Notes: generated from the letters alone by a model not told the origin. Positions 17,694 to 26,814 are shown, counted from the first letter of the stretch. The stretch is 64,000 nucleotides of DNA from Hallella multisaccharivorax DSM 17128 (GCF_000218235.1 NZ_GL945017.1:523297-587296); one strand, 5' to 3'. Numbers and translations: made by a program.

Positions 17694-18536
17694 ATGATAC
17701 TCTTAGCAGACAGCGGCTCTACAAAAACGGACTGGGGCTTGATAGACAACGGGAGACTCGTGAAGACACTACGCACAGGCGGCATCAATCCCTTCCAAAT
17801 GTCGGAAGCGGCCATCACGGAAGAGATCAACGCCCATCTTGTGCCTGAACTTCCAACGGTCACGATGGATGAAGTCCATTTCTACGGCGCCGGTTGCACC
17901 CCTGAAAAGAAACCCGTCGTGGAGCGTGCGCTGCGCGCTAACCTCACGATTCAAGGCGAATGCGAGGTAGCAAGCGACATGCTTGGCGCCGCACGCGGCA
18001 TCTGTGGCCACCACCCAGGCATCGCCTGTATTCTCGGCACGGGCAGCAACTCGTGCGCCTACGACGGTAAATATCTGGTGAAGAATGTCTCCCCTTTAGG
18101 CTTCATCCTTGGCGATGAAGGCAGCGGCGCCGTCCTTGGAAAGCTATTAGTGGGCGACATACTGAAGCATCAGATGTCGGAAAACATCTGTCAACGTTTC
18201 TTTGAGAAGTTCAAAATGACGCCCGCCGAAATCATCGACCGCGTCTACCGGCAGCCTAAACCCAACACGTTTTTAGCTTCTTTCGTGCCCTTCCTTGAGG
18301 AAAACCTCTGCGAACCACAAGTCTATCGCCTCGTCAAAGAGAGCTTTCGAGCCTTTCTCCGCCGCAATGTCATGCAGTACGACAGCTGGCAGACCCTGCC
18401 TATCGGCTTCAACGGCAGCATTGCCAAATACTTCAGCAAGCCTCTCTCCGATGCATTGAAAGAGGAAAGCATGCACTTGGGGCGCATCATACAGGCTCCT
18501 TTAGAGTCCCTGGTGACTTATCACACTGGTAAATAA
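17694..18536 (+). CDS. MurNAc/GlcNAc kinase, BadF/BadG ATPase family
   Basis: The 280-residue protein starts with the ASKHA phosphate-1 loop LLADSGSTKTDWGLI and has a phosphate-2/adenosine region ACILGTGSNSCAYDG and GFILGDEGSGAVLGK. This family includes MurK and N-acetylglucosamine kinases, which phosphorylate amino sugars in the cytoplasm. Placed 9 bp after an AmpG-like permease and 11 bp before murQ, it very likely makes MurNAc-6-phosphate, the MurQ substrate. Specificity for MurNAc rather than GlcNAc is inferred from context. Confidence 0.87.
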   Translation: MILLADSGSTKTDWGLIDNGRLVKTLRTGGINPFQMSEAAITEEINAHLVPELPTVTMDEVHFYGAGCTPEKKPVVERALRANLTIQGECEVASDMLGAARGICGHHPGIACILGTGSNSCAYDGKYLVKNVSPLGFILGDEGSGAVLGKLLVGDILKHQMSENICQRFFEKFKMTPAEIIDRVYRQPKPNTFLASFVPFLEENLCEPQVYRLVKESFRAFLRRNVMQYDSWQTLPIGFNGSIAKYFSKPLSDALKEESMHLGRIIQAPLESLVTYHTGK

Positions 18537-18547
18537 AAACACCAAAC

Positions 18548-19384
18548 ATGACTTTCACAAGAATCACCGAACAGCCTTCCCTCTACGACGACCTTGAGAA
18601 AAAGAGCGTCCACGAGTTGCTGAACGACATCAACCGCGAGGATCAAAAGATAGCTCATGCCGTGAAGAAAGCTATTCCGCAGATAGAAGCGTTGGTGGAG
18701 CACATCGTTCCTCGCATGCGTCAGGGCGGACGCGTGTTCTATATGGGTGCGGGTACAAGCGGACGGCTCGGCGTGCTCGATGCTTCGGAACTGCCACCCA
18801 CCTTCGGAGTGCCGCCCACACTGGTCTACGGACTCATCGCCGGCGGCGATACCGCCCTGCGTCATGCGGTGGAAGGAGCCGAGGATGACCCAGAAAGCGG
18901 CTGGAAAGAACTGGAGCAACACGGCATGGGGCCGGAGGATACGGTCATCGGTATAGCCGCTTCGGGCACCACACCCTACGTTGTCGGGGCACTGAAAGAG
19001 GCGCGAATCCATGGATGTCTCACCGGATGCATCACCTCTAATCCAGGTTCACCACTCACCGAAGCCTGCGACTATCCCATTGAGATGATTGTGGGACCGG
19101 AATTCGTCACCGGCTCCTCGCGCATGAAATCGGGCACCGGACAGAAGATGATTCTGAACATGATCTCCACTACTTTAATGATACAGTTAGGCCGTGTCAA
19201 GGGTAACCGCATGGTGAACATGCAGCTCACCAACCAAAAGCTCGTCGACCGCGGCACACGCATGGTCATGGAGTACACCCGCCTGCCTTATGAGCAGGCC
19301 AGCGCCTTGCTACTGAAACATGGCTCTGTCAAGAAAGCCGTCGATGCTTTCAACCTTCAGCAGAGCGCTCATTCAGTGCCCTGA
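18548..19384 (+). CDS. murQ: N-acetylmuramic acid 6-phosphate etherase
   Basis: The 278-residue protein is a sugar-isomerase-fold enzyme with the MurQ signature YMGAGTSGRLGVLDASELPP, followed by GEAEDD-like VEGAEDDPESG and SGTTPYVVGAL. It cleaves the lactyl ether of MurNAc-6-phosphate to give GlcNAc-6-phosphate and lactate. It closes the operon. Its last 35 bp overlap the 3' end of the convergent helicase gene, so the two transcripts must overlap. Confidence 0.95.
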   Translation: MTFTRITEQPSLYDDLEKKSVHELLNDINREDQKIAHAVKKAIPQIEALVEHIVPRMRQGGRVFYMGAGTSGRLGVLDASELPPTFGVPPTLVYGLIAGGDTALRHAVEGAEDDPESGWKELEQHGMGPEDTVIGIAASGTTPYVVGALKEARIHGCLTGCITSNPGSPLTEACDYPIEMIVGPEFVTGSSRMKSGTGQKMILNMISTTLMIQLGRVKGNRMVNMQLTNQKLVDRGTRMVMEYTRLPYEQASALLLKHGSVKKAVDAFNLQQSAHSVP

Positions 19385-21278
19385 CATATTCCCATAGCTT
19401 CTTGTAAAACGGATGACGGGCCAGCGTCTGTACGTCGCCAAGGATGATGAGCTTCATGCGGGCCCGCGTGATGGCGACATTCATGCGGCGCAGATCGTGC
19501 AGAAAACCTATCTCCCCATTCTCGTTGGCCCGCACCATGGAGATGAGAATGATGTCGCGCTCCTGCCCCTGAAAGCCGTCAACAGTGTTTACCGTAATCA
19601 GCCGGCGGTAGGGTTTGAAAAACTCACGCTTCCTGACCAGGCTACGAAGATACTGCACCTGCGCACGATAAGGCGAAATGACACCGACATCTATCCGCTC
19701 ATCTAAAATACGCTCCTTGCCGATCTTCGTGAAGTAAGCTTGCAGGCTGGAGAGCGTCAGCTCAGCCTCACCCTTATTCACACGGCCGAAGCTTTCGCCT
19801 ATAAACTGCTCCTTATTGCTGGGTTCATCAGGCCCCATCTCTATCTGACCCGTATCGAGCCAAAGGATAGGCCGGTCGAGATTGAGGATGCTTTTACGCT
19901 GTAATATCTCCGGTGCAGTCCTCACCCTGCCGCCATAGAACCAGTCGGATGAAAACCTCATAATCTCCTCGTTCATACGATATTGCACGCCGAGTAAGGT
20001 CACGCACTCCGGCTTGTTCTCCACGATACGCTCCATGAGTGTTTTTCCCAGGCCACCTTTCAGCGCCGCGATGCTCTTCACCGTCGGTGGCAACTGGCAG
20101 TGGTCGCCGGCAAGGATGACGCGGCTCACCCGACGTATCGGTATCCAGCACGCAGCCTCAAGCGCCTGGGCCGCCTCATCAATGAAGAGTGTTCCAAACT
20201 TCTGACCCTCCAACAGGCGGTTGGCAGAGCCCACAAGTGTCGAAGCTATGACGCGCGCTTCACCAAAGAGTTCGGCGTTGATGCGGATTTCCAGCTCCGT
20301 GGCCCGCGACTTCAACCGCTCCAGTTTCTGATGGAAATTGTCGTCGCGTCCTTTCTTCCGGCGCCGCAGTTCACGTATGGCTTTGCGGATGGCCCACAGT
20401 TGCGAATAGTCGGGATGAGCCTCAAACCGCCGCTCGTAGGTAAAGCCAAGCATCTTGTCGTTGACCCGTGTGGGATTGCCGATGCGCAGCACATTGATGC
20501 CGCGGTCAACGAGTTTCTCGCAAATCCAGTCGACAGCCATGTTGCTTTGCGCGCAAACGAGCACCTGGCTCTCACGCATCAGCGTCTCGTTGATGGCCTC
20601 GACGAGAGTCGTTGTCTTACCGGTGCCAGGAGGACCGTGGACGACAGCCACATCCTTGGCACGCAACACCTCATTGACAGCACGCTCCTGCGTCTCGTTA
20701 AGCCAGGGAAAAGACATGGGTGCAAAGGTGAAGCGGCCTGCAACCATCTTCGTATAGAAAAGCTCACGAAGATAGGCCAACCGCCCGCTTTTAGCATGAA
20801 TGACGCGGTCGAGGGCATCGAACATCGTGCGATAACTGGTCTCATCAAACGACAACTGCACGCCCAAGGGCCGGTCGACACCCTGCAAATCGAGAGCATG
20901 TCCCTCCGGCACCACGACTACCATGCGGTCGCCTTCGGCATAAGACACGGTACCGGTGAAAGGAAAATAGTGTATCAACGACATCTCCCTACCCTTGACC
21001 ACCGCCTTGGTGACACTGAAAAACATTACCGGCTTGCCATACTCAAAGTTGTGCTCTACATCTTGGTCCTGCGTCCGGAGTATCTCTACCGTCATCTGGT
21101 TGAGCGAATTGTAATGGCTCTGCCCCACCAACACGGGATACCAGGCATCGCCGCGTTTCACCTTGCGCCCGATGCCCACGGCCTCCGTCTGTTTGCGGAA
21201 GGCCTCCTTCTCCGTTTGATATTCCAACTGCAACAGCAAGCGCTGTCGCTGCAATGACTGTATGGCTGATTCACTCAT
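19350..21278 (-). CDS. Superfamily I DNA/RNA helicase (IGHMBP2/UPF1-like)
   Basis: The 642-residue protein has an N-terminal beta-barrel region and a two-part SF1 motor. Walker A is VVHGPPGTGKTTTLVEAI, motif II is FIDEAAQALEAACW, motif III RVILAGDHCQLPPTVKS, then VISPYRAQVQYLR, DGFQGQERDIILISMVR and NVAITRARMKLIILGD. It belongs to the IGHMBP2/SMUBP-like group widespread in Bacteroidota. Its cellular role is unclear; related enzymes unwind DNA or RNA 5' to 3'. I start it at MSESAIQSL (21278), because an upstream in-frame ATG adds 14 poorly hydrophobic residues in the intergenic region. It is divergent from the ABC ATPase gene. Confidence 0.92.
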   Translation of the reverse strand: MSESAIQSLQRQRLLLQLEYQTEKEAFRKQTEAVGIGRKVKRGDAWYPVLVGQSHYNSLNQMTVEILRTQDQDVEHNFEYGKPVMFFSVTKAVVKGREMSLIHYFPFTGTVSYAEGDRMVVVVPEGHALDLQGVDRPLGVQLSFDETSYRTMFDALDRVIHAKSGRLAYLRELFYTKMVAGRFTFAPMSFPWLNETQERAVNEVLRAKDVAVVHGPPGTGKTTTLVEAINETLMRESQVLVCAQSNMAVDWICEKLVDRGINVLRIGNPTRVNDKMLGFTYERRFEAHPDYSQLWAIRKAIRELRRRKKGRDDNFHQKLERLKSRATELEIRINAELFGEARVIASTLVGSANRLLEGQKFGTLFIDEAAQALEAACWIPIRRVSRVILAGDHCQLPPTVKSIAALKGGLGKTLMERIVENKPECVTLLGVQYRMNEEIMRFSSDWFYGGRVRTAPEILQRKSILNLDRPILWLDTGQIEMGPDEPSNKEQFIGESFGRVNKGEAELTLSSLQAYFTKIGKERILDERIDVGVISPYRAQVQYLRSLVRKREFFKPYRRLITVNTVDGFQGQERDIILISMVRANENGEIGFLHDLRRMNVAITRARMKLIILGDVQTLARHPFYKKLWEYVRALNERSAEG

Positions 21279-21339
21279 AATGCAATGCAAAGGTAGCCAT
21301 TTTTCCCATGCGCAAAGCACGACTCACAAATAATCTTTC

Positions 21340-21347
21340 TAACTTTG
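21340..21347 (+). promoter_or_regulatory. Bacteroidota -7 box (TAACTTTG), close to start codon
   Basis: TAACTTTG ends only 5 bp before the ATG of the ABC ATPase. Elsewhere in this window the gap is 17-60 bp, so transcription would start at or just after this ATG. Confidence 0.5.
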
Positions 21348-21352
21348 CACTC

Positions 21353-22078
21353 ATGAGCAAGCTGATCATAGACCACCTGACCATAGGCTACCGGCGCCAC
21401 ATCGTATCAGGGCCACTCAGCGGGTGTTTCCACGACCATGGTCTCACCTGCCTCATCGGCCGAAACGGACTGGGCAAATCGACACTTCTCCGCACCATGG
21501 CCGGCATTCAGCCATCCTTTGGAGGCAACATTCTATGGGAATCTGACAAGACAATGAAGCCTCTGACAGTCAACGACATGCCCCGAGATCGGGTGGCGAG
21601 GCTCGTCAGTGTGGTGCTGACGGAAAAGATTGACGCGCTGAATCTTACCGCCCGCGAAATAGTCGGCATGGGGCGCCTGCCTTACACAGGATTTTTCGGC
21701 AGGCTCACGCCCGACGATGAACGCATCATCGACCAAGCCATGACGCTCACCGGCACCCTACCCTTCGCCCGTCGCGACATCACCACGCTAAGCGACGGCG
21801 AGCGGCAAAAGGTCATGATTGCGCGCGCCATAGCCCAACAGACACCCGTCATCCTCCTTGACGAACCGACGGCTTTCCTCGACTATGAGAGCAAGTCAGC
21901 GACTCTCTCATTGCTCCGCTCCATCGCTCACGACATGGGAAAAATAGTGGTGGCGTCCATCCACGACCTTGACATCGCCCTGCGTTATGCCGACAGATTC
22001 GTCACGCTCACATCGAATCTTAAAGATGTGACTACCAATGAATTAAGAAAAGAAATAGCTTCATCCGAGACTTTCTGA
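21353..22078 (+). CDS. ABC transporter ATP-binding protein, FecE/FhuC-like
   Basis: The 241-residue protein is a complete nucleotide-binding subunit: Walker A IGRNGLGKSTLLRTMAG, signature LSDGERQKVMIARAIAQ, Walker B VILLDEPTAFLD and the switch His in VASIHDLDIALRY. The sequence is nearest to iron-siderophore/haem/cobalamin ATPases. No permease or binding protein is encoded nearby, so it is an orphan subunit that must pair with a membrane partner elsewhere. I chose MSKLIIDHL as start rather than an ATG 15 codons upstream, which lies before the promoter-like box. A 22-bp tandem array follows its stop. Confidence 0.9.
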   Translation: MSKLIIDHLTIGYRRHIVSGPLSGCFHDHGLTCLIGRNGLGKSTLLRTMAGIQPSFGGNILWESDKTMKPLTVNDMPRDRVARLVSVVLTEKIDALNLTAREIVGMGRLPYTGFFGRLTPDDERIIDQAMTLTGTLPFARRDITTLSDGERQKVMIARAIAQQTPVILLDEPTAFLDYESKSATLSLLRSIAHDMGKIVVASIHDLDIALRYADRFVTLTSNLKDVTTNELRKEIASSETF

Positions 22079-22102
22079 ACAGCTGTCACGAAGCGCTCTA
22101 TG

Positions 22103-22265
22103 CGTGGTCTAATTGCGTCTACGCCGTAAAGGCAATGCGATTACAGCGTAAAGGCAATGCGATTACAGCGTAAAGGCAATGCGATTACAGCGTAAAGGCA
22201 ATGCGATTACAGCGTAAAGGCAATGCGATTACGGCGTAAAGGCAATGCGATTACGGCGTAGACGG
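22103..22265. repeat. 22-bp tandem array B (about 7.4 units)
   Basis: Six units start at 22125, 22147, 22169, 22191, 22213 and 22235; the core is CGTAAAGGCAATGCGATTAC. The first four are identical and the last two differ by one base (A to G). A degenerate unit precedes them (22103) and a partial one follows. The unit ends, CGTAA and TTACG, are complementary. It lies between the ABC ATPase stop and the stop of the convergent esterase gene. Confidence 0.95.
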
Positions 22266-22294
22266 AAATCCACTGTGAAGCAATCCTCCAACGA

Positions 22295-23308
22295 CTAAAT
22301 CCGGCTGAAATAGGTAATCACCTCTTCCCACGTCTTAAACTCATCGCTGCCAAGCTGTATGGCCGTAGCCAAAAGATTGTCAGCGGGACGCATGTCGATG
22401 AAGAAGTCGCCGTAGAGCAACTGCTTCTGATTGGTATAGATGACGTGATCGTGCGCCGGTGTGGAGAGATACCGCTCTATCCATTCGGCGTTTTGAGCGA
22501 AGCTGTCGTGGCTGTTGGTAGGTGCGGGTACAACAATGTATACTTGATATTTCTCGACCAACGTGCTGAAAGCCTTGTGTAGACTCGGGCGCGGCTTGCC
22601 GTAACTGTCGGCCAGACAGCTGCTGTCGATATAGACGATCTGCCGTTCTCGTCCTTCCTGACGGTCGTCTATCCAGCGAATGACAGGCACCACGCCCGCC
22701 AGGAAGCTTTTGTCGTCCATGCGGTGAGCCCCATGGAAGTGGGCCGCCTGCACGTAGTGGCTGCAGAAGACATCCCATGTGTTCACCACGTCGTCCTCAT
22801 CGCCGAAGAGACCCCACACATGTTGCAGCTCTTTGGCCTTCTCCTCAGCCGTCATCGCTTCCATAGCTGTGAAGCATTGGTCCGTCATTTCCTTGTATTC
22901 CTTTTCCAACGCCTTGGTCACCATGAACTCTGTCTCACCGTCCTGCCGCGGATTCTGCCACGTCTGCTTGCCCGTAAGGCCGTGCTCCTTCATGGTCTGC
23001 GCCATCTCGAAAGCGGGATTGACACAGATACGGTCGAAGCCATAAAGCATTTCGGTGTACATACCGCCCATTGATGTGCCGATAATCAGGTCGGGCTTCT
23101 CTACCTCTGCCTTCTCTTTCAACAGCGCCAGACCCTCGGCAGGGTGCAGCGGAATGTCATAGGCCACCACCTCTGCATTGGGAAACGTCTGGCGGATGAG
23201 CTTCACCGTACCTGACGAGGCTGCTGAGCCAAAGCCATGGTTGTACATCATCTTCTTGCCCTGCATCAGGTCAGGGTATTGTTTGATATAAGGATTATCT
23301 TTCTCCAT
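22295..23308 (-). CDS. YqiA-like esterase fused to a degenerate HAD-like domain
   Basis: The 337-residue protein has two parts. Residues 1-205 are an alpha/beta-hydrolase of the short YqiA esterase type: oxyanion region MYNHGFGSAASSG, nucleophile S79 in IIGTSMGG and a likely catalytic His in HFHGAHRM. Residues about 222-337 resemble the 5'(3')-deoxyribonucleotidase branch of the HAD superfamily: IVYIDSSCLAD, a Ser/Thr-site-like VPAPTNSHDS and GDFFIDMRPADN. The first motif keeps D228, but the second aspartate of the usual DxD is serine, so phosphatase activity is doubtful. The gene is monocistronic. Confidence 0.7.
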   Translation of the reverse strand: MEKDNPYIKQYPDLMQGKKMMYNHGFGSAASSGTVKLIRQTFPNAEVVAYDIPLHPAEGLALLKEKAEVEKPDLIIGTSMGGMYTEMLYGFDRICVNPAFEMAQTMKEHGLTGKQTWQNPRQDGETEFMVTKALEKEYKEMTDQCFTAMEAMTAEEKAKELQHVWGLFGDEDDVVNTWDVFCSHYVQAAHFHGAHRMDDKSFLAGVVPVIRWIDDRQEGRERQIVYIDSSCLADSYGKPRPSLHKAFSTLVEKYQVYIVVPAPTNSHDSFAQNAEWIERYLSTPAHDHVIYTNQKQLLYGDFFIDMRPADNLLATAIQLGSDEFKTWEEVITYFSRI

Positions 23309-23342
23309 GATGCGAATGTATTGTTCAAGAAATGTGATGCTG

Positions 23343-23350
23343 CAAAATTA
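23343..23350 (-). promoter_or_regulatory. Bacteroidota -7 box (TAATTTTG)
   Basis: TAATTTTG on the minus strand, 34 bp before the ATG of the esterase gene at 23308. Confidence 0.55.
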
Positions 23351-23446
23351 CCCCTTTCTTCCCTATTCCACAAGGATAACAATGACTTTTCTTTCCTACA
23401 AAAGAAAAACATCTTTCCATTTAAAGCGTTTCTCTTTTATTTTGTA

Positions 23447-23454
23447 TAACTTTG
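23447..23454 (+). promoter_or_regulatory. Bacteroidota -7 box (TAACTTTG)
   Basis: TAACTTTG lies 23 bp before the ATG of the GLPGLI gene. It supports the start at 23478 rather than an upstream in-frame ATG at 23307. Confidence 0.6.
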
Positions 23455-23477
23455 CCATAAGAAAACCATTTAGACTT

Positions 23478-24344
23478 ATGAAAAAGGCATTTTTCACCCT
23501 CCTCAGCCTTTTTACCTTCTCCTGCCTGACTGCATCGGCTAAGGGAGACGACGGAAAGAAGGACTCCATCGACTGTGTCATGTACCGCGTTTCCTACAAC
23601 ACCAAGTCGGTTAATGACACTACCAAGCTCGACTCACTTGGCCATTACCGTTACGGCGACGACCTCATGCGCCTTGATATCGGCACAAAGGTCAGCAAGT
23701 TCTACAGTTATACTTATGTGCAGGCGCAAGAATACTTCCAGAAAGCCATCTTGACCGGCAGCATCGACATGAAAGCCTTCAAAGGCAAGGTCGGCACACT
23801 GAAGTGGACACTGTACCGCAATGACCCCGAGGGCTTTACGTCGGTCTATGACTTCGTCTACTCTGACAACTACCGTATCAAGGAGCCGACACAGACTCCG
23901 CAGTGGCGCATCGTGGCCGACAGCGTGAAAACCATCCTCAACTACAAGTGCACCATGGCTGTAACCGACTTTAAAGGACGCCGCTGGACAGCATGGTACA
24001 CCGAGGATATTCCCATCAGCCAAGGACCATGGAAACTCATCGGACTGCCCGGACTTATTCTCAGCGCCCGCGACAGCGAAAAACAGTTTGTCTTTGAAGC
24101 CAGCGGACTGGAGCAAATCAATGGTAAAGAGGCCATCGTAATGATGGAAGATGCCAGAAAATACGAAGACACGACTCAGCAGAAGTTTGACAAAATGAAG
24201 CGCACGACTTCTCCTTTGGACGGCTCACGAGGCTTGCGTACTGCCATCATAACAGCCAACGGAAAAACAGATAGCATAGAAAGGAATCAGAAACTGAAAG
24301 CCAGTCTGAGCAGGACTCGGCCTTACAATCCTTTGGAGCGTTAA
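23478..24344 (+). CDS. GLPGLI family secreted protein
   Basis: The 288-residue protein has a signal peptide (MKKAFFTLLSLFTFSCLTAS) and the defining motif in WKLIGLPGLILSARDSEK. The family is common in Bacteroidota; its molecular function is unknown, but members typically lie beside a carboxypeptidase-regulatory/TonB-type outer-membrane protein. That is the case here: the receptor gene begins 4 bp downstream. A promoter box upstream defines the start. The two products probably act together at the outer membrane, perhaps in peptide or metal handling (inference). Confidence 0.9.
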   Translation: MKKAFFTLLSLFTFSCLTASAKGDDGKKDSIDCVMYRVSYNTKSVNDTTKLDSLGHYRYGDDLMRLDIGTKVSKFYSYTYVQAQEYFQKAILTGSIDMKAFKGKVGTLKWTLYRNDPEGFTSVYDFVYSDNYRIKEPTQTPQWRIVADSVKTILNYKCTMAVTDFKGRRWTAWYTEDIPISQGPWKLIGLPGLILSARDSEKQFVFEASGLEQINGKEAIVMMEDARKYEDTTQQKFDKMKRTTSPLDGSRGLRTAIITANGKTDSIERNQKLKASLSRTRPYNPLER

Positions 24345-24348
24345 GCAC

Positions 24349-26814
24349 ATGCGGTGGTCTGTCTTGCTTCTGCTCCTGCTCTTTCCGGCCTTGCTGTGCG
24401 CCCAGAAAACGGAAGGTACGGTGGCCGACTCCTTGTCAGGGAAAGCCATTACTGCAGCCAGCGTGCAGCTGAAACGTGAGGGCAAGACCGTTGCCTTCGC
24501 GCAGACGGACGCCAAGGGCGCTTTCATCCTCCACACCACGACGCAGAAAGGCGACAAGCTGCAAGTGACAGCTCTCGGCTATCAGAAGAAAACGGTGGAG
24601 GCTGACGCTCGCCAACTTCACATAAGCCTGCGCCCTCAAGCCTTCGAACTCAAGGAAGTGAAGGTCAAGGCCGGTGCTGTCACCATGAAACAGGACACCA
24701 TCACCTACGATCTCACCCGCTTCGCCAACAGTCGAGACAACAATCTGAAGGACGTACTGAAGAAACTGCCGGGCGTGGAAGTATCGAAGGAGGGCGCCAT
24801 CAGTTATAACGGCAAGCAGCTCAGCCGCTTCACCGTCGAAGGACTTGACTTGAGCAAGGGCCAATACAACAAGCTCACGGAAAATGTTCATGCCAGAGAC
24901 GTGAAGAAAGCGGAGGTAATCGAGCACGATCAGCCCATCAAGGCTCTACGCAACCGCGTCTTCACCGACGACGTGGCAATGAACATCGTCCTCAAGGACT
25001 CCGCGCGCGACCAGTGGGCCTTTACTTTACGGCCCTATGTCCTTGTGGGAAGACCGACGCATGCAGGCGGCGACGCCACGGCGATGCAGATAGGAAAGAA
25101 GCGCCAAAGGGAGTTCACGGCGCAGTACGACCGCACGGGCAGGGATCTTAGACAGGCTTTTACAACCTTCTACGGGCTTTACGGCTTGCCGCAGTCCGCC
25201 GACTTTCCGCAGTGGTTTGTCATGCCTGGACTCAGTGCGCCGATTGAAGAGCAACGGCTGCGCTTCAACACCTCGCAGGCTTACAGCGTGGACGTGCTGA
25301 GAAAGGGTAGGGAAGAGAACGAAAACTCACTGTCAGTAAGCTATGACAGGGCCGTCACCCGACAACGGACCAGCAATCACAGTGTCTATTATCTGCAAGA
25401 CAGGCAAGAGACTACCGAAGCGCGCGCCATGACCCGCAAGGAAGATCACCTGTGCCTTGACTTCTTGCACCGCATCAACAACGATGAGCAATACGGCAAT
25501 GTGAGGCTCAAGGCAAACATCGACAAGACAGACGGATATGCCCACATGGGCGCAATCGACCAGCATGTACGCGACCCGCAAGCCGACATCACGGCTTCCA
25601 TTGTCAAGACCTACACCCTGCAGCACGGCACCATCAGCTGGTCATCCATCGCCGACTTTAGCCATTCCACAGAGGAAATGAGCGTCAACGGCTCGTCAGA
25701 CAAGCTCAACGCCAACCTCTGGCATACGGCACACAAGCTGACACTATACAGACCCCACGGCCATTGGAAAAGCAACTACCTCGCATCTCTGGAAGCTGAG
25801 AACCTCCATATTGAGCAAAACAACACCCTGCTCAGGGCAGTGGCGTCTCCATCGCTCACCTACCGCACGGAGACAAACCTGCTCACGCTCAGCGTACAAG
25901 GCGAAGTGAACCGGTACACGCGCCAGAAAGCCACTCTCTTTCTGCCAAAAGCCAGCATCTATTACCGGCTGAATCCGAACAACCACTCAGAGTGGACATC
26001 GACCGTCAACTATCGGGAGACAGCCACCGGATGGAAGAATTTCGCCCTCAATACCTATCAAAGCGACTACCGTACCCTATGGACGGGCGCCAACTTCATA
26101 CCGCGCAACCGGGCTCTCTTGGGCACAACAAGGTTCGACTACAAGCGCACCTACTATCAATTCTTCGCCAATGCCAGCCTCACAGCGTCGCGCAACTGGT
26201 CGGACATGGCCGCCGACATGGAGATTAAAAACGGGCAATACCTTTACCATATCAGCCGCCACAACACCCATACCGACTATTTAAGCATGGCCGCAGAGCT
26301 CTCAAAGGGCTTCTATCAGCTTCATTTGAAGACCTCTGTCAAGGGAGCTGCCACTTTCTCACGTGGCCAACAGTACTCCGGTGGCACCCTGACCGGTTAC
26401 CGCTACCGCCGATATGCCATCTCACCGGAAGTGATGTTCTCGCCCGACAGGATGGACATCGACTACGAAGGCGACTTCAACTTTGACCATTCCAAGAGCG
26501 GACAGGCATCCATGGGGACGCTCAACAACTGGATGCAGCGCCTCTCCCTGACGTCCACCCTCGGAAATGTAGACCTCACAGCAAACGGCATCATGTACCA
26601 CAACGAGCTTCCAGAGGCGCCTTCAGTCAATGTTCTGCTCCTCGACGCGCAGTTAGTGTGGCGACTCAAAGGCGCGCGCATCAATGTCGCACTCCGTAAC
26701 CTCTGCAACAAGAAAACCTATGCCGTGACCCGATACAGTGGGGTAGGTGCCTTCACGGACAACTATGAGCTTCGCCCCCGTGAGCTTCTTCTCAGTGTGC
26801 AGTTCTCGCTATGA
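24349..26814 (+). CDS. TonB-receptor-like outer-membrane protein paired with GLPGLI
   Basis: The 821-residue protein has a signal peptide ending LLCAQ, an N-terminal carboxypeptidase-regulatory-like beta domain (EGTVADSLSGKAITAASVQL), a plug-like domain (LKDVLKKLPGVEVSKEGAISY) and a long barrel with many aromatic strands, ending LLLSVQFSL. The arrangement matches the barrel family that accompanies GLPGLI proteins. The substrate is unknown. Translation is likely coupled to the upstream gene (4 bp gap). No partner SusD gene is present, so it is not a typical glycan receptor. Confidence 0.88.
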   Translation: MRWSVLLLLLLFPALLCAQKTEGTVADSLSGKAITAASVQLKREGKTVAFAQTDAKGAFILHTTTQKGDKLQVTALGYQKKTVEADARQLHISLRPQAFELKEVKVKAGAVTMKQDTITYDLTRFANSRDNNLKDVLKKLPGVEVSKEGAISYNGKQLSRFTVEGLDLSKGQYNKLTENVHARDVKKAEVIEHDQPIKALRNRVFTDDVAMNIVLKDSARDQWAFTLRPYVLVGRPTHAGGDATAMQIGKKRQREFTAQYDRTGRDLRQAFTTFYGLYGLPQSADFPQWFVMPGLSAPIEEQRLRFNTSQAYSVDVLRKGREENENSLSVSYDRAVTRQRTSNHSVYYLQDRQETTEARAMTRKEDHLCLDFLHRINNDEQYGNVRLKANIDKTDGYAHMGAIDQHVRDPQADITASIVKTYTLQHGTISWSSIADFSHSTEEMSVNGSSDKLNANLWHTAHKLTLYRPHGHWKSNYLASLEAENLHIEQNNTLLRAVASPSLTYRTETNLLTLSVQGEVNRYTRQKATLFLPKASIYYRLNPNNHSEWTSTVNYRETATGWKNFALNTYQSDYRTLWTGANFIPRNRALLGTTRFDYKRTYYQFFANASLTASRNWSDMAADMEIKNGQYLYHISRHNTHTDYLSMAAELSKGFYQLHLKTSVKGAATFSRGQQYSGGTLTGYRYRRYAISPEVMFSPDRMDIDYEGDFNFDHSKSGQASMGTLNNWMQRLSLTSTLGNVDLTANGIMYHNELPEAPSVNVLLLDAQLVWRLKGARINVALRNLCNKKTYAVTRYSGVGAFTDNYELRPRELLLSVQFSL

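Noticed and set aside
20100..21257. 385-codon plus-strand frame opposite the helicase gene
   Set aside because: The helicase motifs on the minus strand are complete; the opposite frame shows only shadow composition, rich in His and Leu.
22103..22265. CRISPR array
   Set aside because: Units follow each other without spacers and no cas genes are present; it is a simple tandem repeat.
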